This document shows, in pieces, positions 60,438-64,000 of a stretch of DNA of 64,000 bases. Location of the stretch: NCBI GenBank assembly GCA_015060335.1, contig SUYR01000009.1, forward strand, positions 1 to 64,000. Reading direction: 5' to 3'. The DNA is from Bacteroidales bacterium (GTDB lineage Bacteria; Bacteroidota; Bacteroidia; Bacteroidales; UBA932). Below the pieces are notes generated by a model, which did not search any database, had not been told where the DNA came from, and saw only the letters and a list, made by a program, of their open reading frames with translations. Every line of letters starts with the position of its first letter. Position 1 is the first letter of the stretch. The position numbers and the translations under genes were made by a program.

Positions 60438-61403
60438 ATGACTGATAATGTTGAAACGAAACTGGATGTTCAGAGTAAGAATTATGCGAATATGCTCTGC
60501 GACTTTATGTTCAAGAGGGTATTCGGTAGTGAGGCGAACAAGGACATGCTGATCTGGTTCCTCAACATGGTGCTGAAGGATCTGAACATCAATTCTGTGA
60601 AATTCATCCCCACAGAGCATCCCGGAATGACCGAAGAGGACAGGATCGTGATCTTCGACATCGCCTGCGAATGTGAAGACGGAAGGAAATTCATCATCGA
60701 GATGCAGAAGGGATATCAGAAGTATTTCCGTGAGAGGGCGCTGTACTATACGACGTATCCGATCAACAAACAAGGACGCGAAGCCCGCGAGCTCTACGAG
60801 AAAGAACGTATCCAGGGAATGACACACGAAAAATTCAACTGGGACTACAATCTCCAGCCCGTGATCGTAGTCGCCATCCTGAACTTCCGCTTCAAGCACG
60901 CAGACGACTGGCCGCAGGACAAATATCACTCGTCGTATCGCCTGACAGAGGACCTGACACATGAGCCGATGACTGACGCCCTGAGGTTTGTGTTCGTCGA
61001 ACTCGGGAGAATGACGAAAAATATCTCGGAACTGGGGACCAAGTTCGAGAAATGGATATATCTGATGAAAAACATGCACAAGATGAAGAACATTCCGCCC
61101 GAATTTGCCGATCCGATGTTCCGGCGCTTGTTTTTGCTCGCAGAAATTAATAATTTTACGCCGGAAGAACGAGAGCAATACTATAAATCACTGGAAAGCA
61201 TGGGCGACTACTACAACATAATCAACACTACGGCGGAAGAAGCTGAGAAGCGTGGGCTGGAACGGGGACGCGAGGAAGGAAGAGAAGAAGGACGTGAAGA
61301 AGAAAAGATTGAATTGGCAAAGAAGTTCAAATCTCTCGGCGTTGACACAAGTACTATAAATCAAGCAACAGGTCTCTCCTCCGACGTAATTGAGAGCCTG
61401 TAG
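60438..61403 (+). CDS. Rpn-family recombination-promoting nuclease / putative transposase (PD-(D/E)XK)
   Basis: 321 residues from MTDNVETKLDVQ; the track start adds ten residues with no support. The PDDEXK_2/Rpn pattern is clear: FMFKRVFGSEANKDMLIWFLN at the start, the catalytic Asp in IFDIACE (about 74) and the IEMQK block with Glu and Gln (about 88-90), then YYTTYPINKQ. The C-terminus has an acidic EEGREEGREE coiled region and a small helical end (TINQATGLSSDVIESL) that may bind DNA. E. coli RpnA-type proteins cut DNA and raise recombination. The gene is intact, alone, followed by a terminator and flanked on both sides by palindromes or short repeats, which suggests a functional link. Confidence 0.93.
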   Translation: MTDNVETKLDVQSKNYANMLCDFMFKRVFGSEANKDMLIWFLNMVLKDLNINSVKFIPTEHPGMTEEDRIVIFDIACECEDGRKFIIEMQKGYQKYFRERALYYTTYPINKQGREARELYEKERIQGMTHEKFNWDYNLQPVIVVAILNFRFKHADDWPQDKYHSSYRLTEDLTHEPMTDALRFVFVELGRMTKNISELGTKFEKWIYLMKNMHKMKNIPPEFADPMFRRLFLLAEINNFTPEEREQYYKSLESMGDYYNIINTTAEEAEKRGLERGREEGREEGREEEKIELAKKFKSLGVDTSTINQATGLSSDVIESL

Positions 61404-61423
61404 GCAATTCCGTACACTGATAT

Positions 61424-61466
61424 ACTCCGTATCTGATTACTTATACGTATCAGATACGGAGTTTTT
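61424..61466 (+). terminator. Intrinsic terminator of the Rpn gene
   Basis: A stem of about 14 bp (ACTCCGTATCTGAT and its inverse) with an 11-base loop, followed by TTTTT. It begins 20 bases after the stop codon. Confidence 0.85.
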
Positions 61467-61500
61467 AGTTATGAGGCTTCTGCATTTCGGGAATATTCAC

Positions 61501-61910
61501 AGATAGTGCGACGCACTATTTGCTTTCTGTAGCTAATGCGAATGTGTGCAGACCGTTTTCACTATTTTCAGGCATTCTACTCAAAATGTATCATGCTGAT
61601 TATTACTTATTTGGATAGATAGTGCGACGCATTATTTGTCGTGAGAGAATACCAATACTCGTTTTCACTATTTGCTTGCACTTATCAGATACGGATTTTC
61701 TTTTGTCGTCGTGGTCAATTATATCCACTCAAAATGCATCTTATTGATTCTCAGTGATTTGGACGGAATGTGCGACGCATTATTTGTCGTGAAGAGGGCA
61801 CCGAAGCAATCCCAGAGCGCATTTACCATTTACCAGCTATCCCACTCAAAATACATCATCTTGATTATAAGCTATCTGGATAGATAATGCGACGCACAAT
61901 TTGCCCCCGC
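61501..61910. repeat. Four degenerate repeats with a TGCGACGCA core
   Basis: Cores near 61507, 61622, 61771 and 61888 read (G/A)TGCGACGCA followed by TATTTG or AATTTG. The spacers share CACTCAAAAT(G/A)CATC and a GATTAT...GGATAG stretch, giving periods of about 115-150 bases. The core resembles the start of the 220-bp array unit (GTGCGTCGCATCATTTGTCG). The rest of 61467-61976 holds no gene. Confidence 0.7.
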
Positions 61911-61912
61911 CT

Positions 61913-61950
61913 CAATAAAACGAGAAGCTGACCTTTTGGGTCAGCCTCTC
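61913..61950 (-). terminator. Intrinsic terminator of the last gene
   Basis: On the minus strand GAGAGGCTGACC pairs with GGTCAGCTTCTC (one mismatch, five-base loop), followed by GTTTTATT. It lies 26 bases after the stop codon. Confidence 0.8.
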
Positions 61951-61976
61951 CTAATTATTGAGTAATTCAGAGAATT

Positions 61977-64000
61977 TTACTTGAATGTGTATGTTACAGT
62001 TTGACCAACCTGTTCACCCTGAGGGTAAGCTACCGTTGCAGTAACCTTAACAATAACAGGATTAGCGAACTGAATCAGTGCAGTGTTATCTACAGTGATG
62101 ATTCCATTTTCGAATGTGATACCTGTAGGGAGAACAGAAACTTCTTTATCTCCGATGAATGCCTGCATAGTGTATGATGGTTCAAGATCATAAACCTCAG
62201 GTTTTGCATAGTTGTAAAGGAAGTCGTTCTTGGCATCTGCAACATTCTCAGAGTTGATGAGTTCATTTCCAAGACGATCAACGAGAGAGTAGTTGTCAAG
62301 AACTGCGAAGTTATACTCTTTAGCCTCCAAGATAGGAATCTCCTGCTCAGCCTTGCCAGGGAGGATAGTCATAGATACGATTGGGTCGTACTTGCGAACC
62401 TCGAATGACTTGAATGCTCCAGAGAAGATTGTCTCAGTGATAGGATATACTGTACCGTTGTCGTTCTTGATGTAGAGAACACCATTAACGTTTACAGCGT
62501 CAGTCGTACCGTTGTACGCAATTACACTGTTTGCAGGAGCATCAGCGAATGTGATACCTGAATCAGTATTACCAATCATCTTGTACTCTCTATGGAGACC
62601 AAGTTCATCCATCTTGTCGTTGATTACTGTACCATTCTCGTCAACAACATCGAATGCACCATTGAGTTCAACACCCTTTGTAGAGAATGAGTTCATGATA
62701 TTGTCTGCATCATATCCGTACTCAGCGAGAACATCAATATAGTAACCCTTCTCATCCTCTTTGCTATACTGTGGTACTGGAGCGAAGTCGTACTTAGGAT
62801 CAAGCAACTTGACACTCTGTTCGATTCTGATTTCCTGACCATACCATGTCTTTGCAACCAAGATGTCAACGAGATCCTTGAAGAGTTCGTTACCCTTCCT
62901 TATGTTAGCAAGAGCATTGTAAGCAACCTTATAAGAGTTGTCAGCAAGAAGTTCAGCATCTGTTACGATGTGTGAGTGGAGGAATGAACCATTCAGGAAT
63001 GCCACCTCAGTACCAACTTCTACAAATTTGATCGTGTTGTTAACGATAGAAAGGTTCTTAAGATAATCAGCCTGTGCCTCAGCATCTGCATTGAGGTTAC
63101 CTGCTTCTACAAGATTTGTATAAAGACCATCAAGAGGGTAAGAATCCTCAGTCACAATGTTGAGGTTCTTAGCGAATGGAATCTCAACTGCCTTCTCTGC
63201 TGTGTATGTAACTGGCTCGCGGTTGCGGTCAACAGTAGTAAGATCGAAGTAAACATATATGATTGCTGCTGGAATAGAAATTTCAGTAGTTGAACCATCT
63301 TCATTTGTAACTGTCTTCTTCTGACCAGATGGAAGTTCGCTATAAGCGATCATGTTGTACTTCTTATCCCATGCGAATCCAGTGAACTCAACCTTCACAT
63401 TTTCTGCATCAGCAGCCTTGCTGAATTTAACTCCCTCAATCTCGGCACCTTCCTTGACTTCACCGAAGTAGTATTTCGCAGTAGCAAGAAGTTCTGAGAG
63501 TTTGATATCATCTGTCTCTGCACCTTCAGCAACAGCAACCTCGTTGGTGTAGATGTACTTGTTGCCATCCTGTGCTTTGTTCATGATAGCAGCGTCAACA
63601 GTTGCATCCTCCCTGTAGTTCCAATTTCTTGTGTCTGCTGTGAGAGTGAATTCGTGAGTTTCAGGATTAATCTTAACAGAAGCATTAGTATCTGAAGTAC
63701 CAGAACCGTCGTCTCCAAGAACAGGAGCGTAGAACCAGTAATTGATACGAACTTCATCACTAACGTTCTTGAATGATACGTCTGATGCAAGTTTAACAGA
63801 AACTGGGTAAGCATAATCCTCAGAAGCAGGAGTGATGGTGAATGACTCCCAATCATGATAATAACGATACTTAGATTTAATCTCGATTACCGGATAGTCA
63901 GCAACCATATCCTCGGCAGGAACAACATCAGTCTTGTCGTTCTTGTTTACGAATACCAATTCAACTGCATCCTCGCCACCAAGAACTGCTACAGTCTCGT
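61977..64000 (-). CDS. Large surface or secreted protein, 3' part only, unrecognised
   Basis: The frame stays open from the stop at 61977 to the window edge, at least 674 residues. The track's start at 63959 is a TTG inside the frame and not a real start. The sequence is acidic, rich in Val/Tyr/Asn and made of beta-type repeats. One C-terminal module (LPTGITFENGIITVDNTALI to QTVTYTFK) looks like an Ig-like or cadherin-type domain. No catalytic motif is visible and I do not recognise a family. Codon use is even and strongly coding. It is probably a surface or adhesin-type protein with a signal peptide beyond the window. Confidence 0.8.
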   Translation of the reverse strand, partial: ETVAVLGGEDAVELVFVNKNDKTDVVPAEDMVADYPVIEIKSKYRYYHDWESFTITPASEDYAYPVSVKLASDVSFKNVSDEVRINYWFYAPVLGDDGSGTSDTNASVKINPETHEFTLTADTRNWNYREDATVDAAIMNKAQDGNKYIYTNEVAVAEGAETDDIKLSELLATAKYYFGEVKEGAEIEGVKFSKAADAENVKVEFTGFAWDKKYNMIAYSELPSGQKKTVTNEDGSTTEISIPAAIIYVYFDLTTVDRNREPVTYTAEKAVEIPFAKNLNIVTEDSYPLDGLYTNLVEAGNLNADAEAQADYLKNLSIVNNTIKFVEVGTEVAFLNGSFLHSHIVTDAELLADNSYKVAYNALANIRKGNELFKDLVDILVAKTWYGQEIRIEQSVKLLDPKYDFAPVPQYSKEDEKGYYIDVLAEYGYDADNIMNSFSTKGVELNGAFDVVDENGTVINDKMDELGLHREYKMIGNTDSGITFADAPANSVIAYNGTTDAVNVNGVLYIKNDNGTVYPITETIFSGAFKSFEVRKYDPIVSMTILPGKAEQEIPILEAKEYNFAVLDNYSLVDRLGNELINSENVADAKNDFLYNYAKPEVYDLEPSYTMQAFIGDKEVSVLPTGITFENGIITVDNTALIQFANPVIVKVTATVAYPQGEQVGQTVTYTFK

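Noticed and set aside
61977-63959. Start codon at 63959 for the last gene
   Set aside because: The codon is TTG within a frame that stays open to the window edge, so the gene continues upstream.

Overview
The window is bacterial DNA from the Bacteroidota, most likely the order Bacteroidales. Evidence for this is three SusC/SusD outer-membrane pairs, BACON, DUF5689 and IPT/TIG surface lipoproteins, an ECF sigma/FecR pair next to a SusC, and promoters of the TAnnTTTG type. The genus cannot be fixed from sequence alone. The mix is Rikenellaceae-like or from a related uncultured family, which is a guess.

Layout. Positions 1-925 hold the end of a surface-protein gene, tRNA-Arg(TCT) with promoter and terminator, and two 36-bp palindromes. 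Positions 926-4079 (minus strand) hold a lipoprotein gene and an overlapping trio: PfkB kinase, DUF6913 protein and DUF368 transporter. At 4140-15675 (plus strand) there is a flippase-like membrane protein, then a SusC/SusD/lipoprotein group with an M16 peptidase, a ChaN-like protein and an SGNH esterase. At 15676-15792 lies a 117-bp copy of the 3' end of der. Positions 15793-39527 form one large accessory block. It carries two endonuclease/exonuclease/phosphatase (EEP) proteins, two SusC/SusD pairs, surface lipoproteins, a GH3 enzyme, a second SGNH esterase and a FecI/FecR regulator. Intact der follows at once. The block therefore lies between direct repeats made from the end of der and looks like an inserted or excisable polysaccharide-utilisation island.

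Positions 39528-42797 (minus) are housekeeping: engB, prs, a small membrane protein and der. Positions 43122-58882 (plus) hold xseA/xseB, then a glycogen block: branching enzyme, debranching enzyme, GT4 transferase, GH57 enzyme with a histone-like tail, and a 1412-residue fusion of a GT3 glycogen synthase to a GT35 alpha-glucan phosphorylase. ribF, a small membrane protein, greA, a HIT protein and a thioredoxin-fold lipoprotein without a CXXC motif follow.

Positions 58883-61976 are dominated by repeats around an intact Rpn-type PD-(D/E)XK nuclease/putative transposase. A decayed tail of a second Rpn gene lies on the other side of a 220-bp tandem array. Two palindrome families from this array also occur far away in the window (712-832 and 42885-42935), so they behave like dispersed REP-like elements. 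The window ends inside a large surface-protein gene on the minus strand.

The observations most worth checking are the der-flanked island, the 8-base homopolymer that breaks the STN-type SusC inside it, the Rpn gene with its palindromes, and the synthase-phosphorylase fusion. No rRNA, CRISPR array, integrase or classical insertion sequence was seen.
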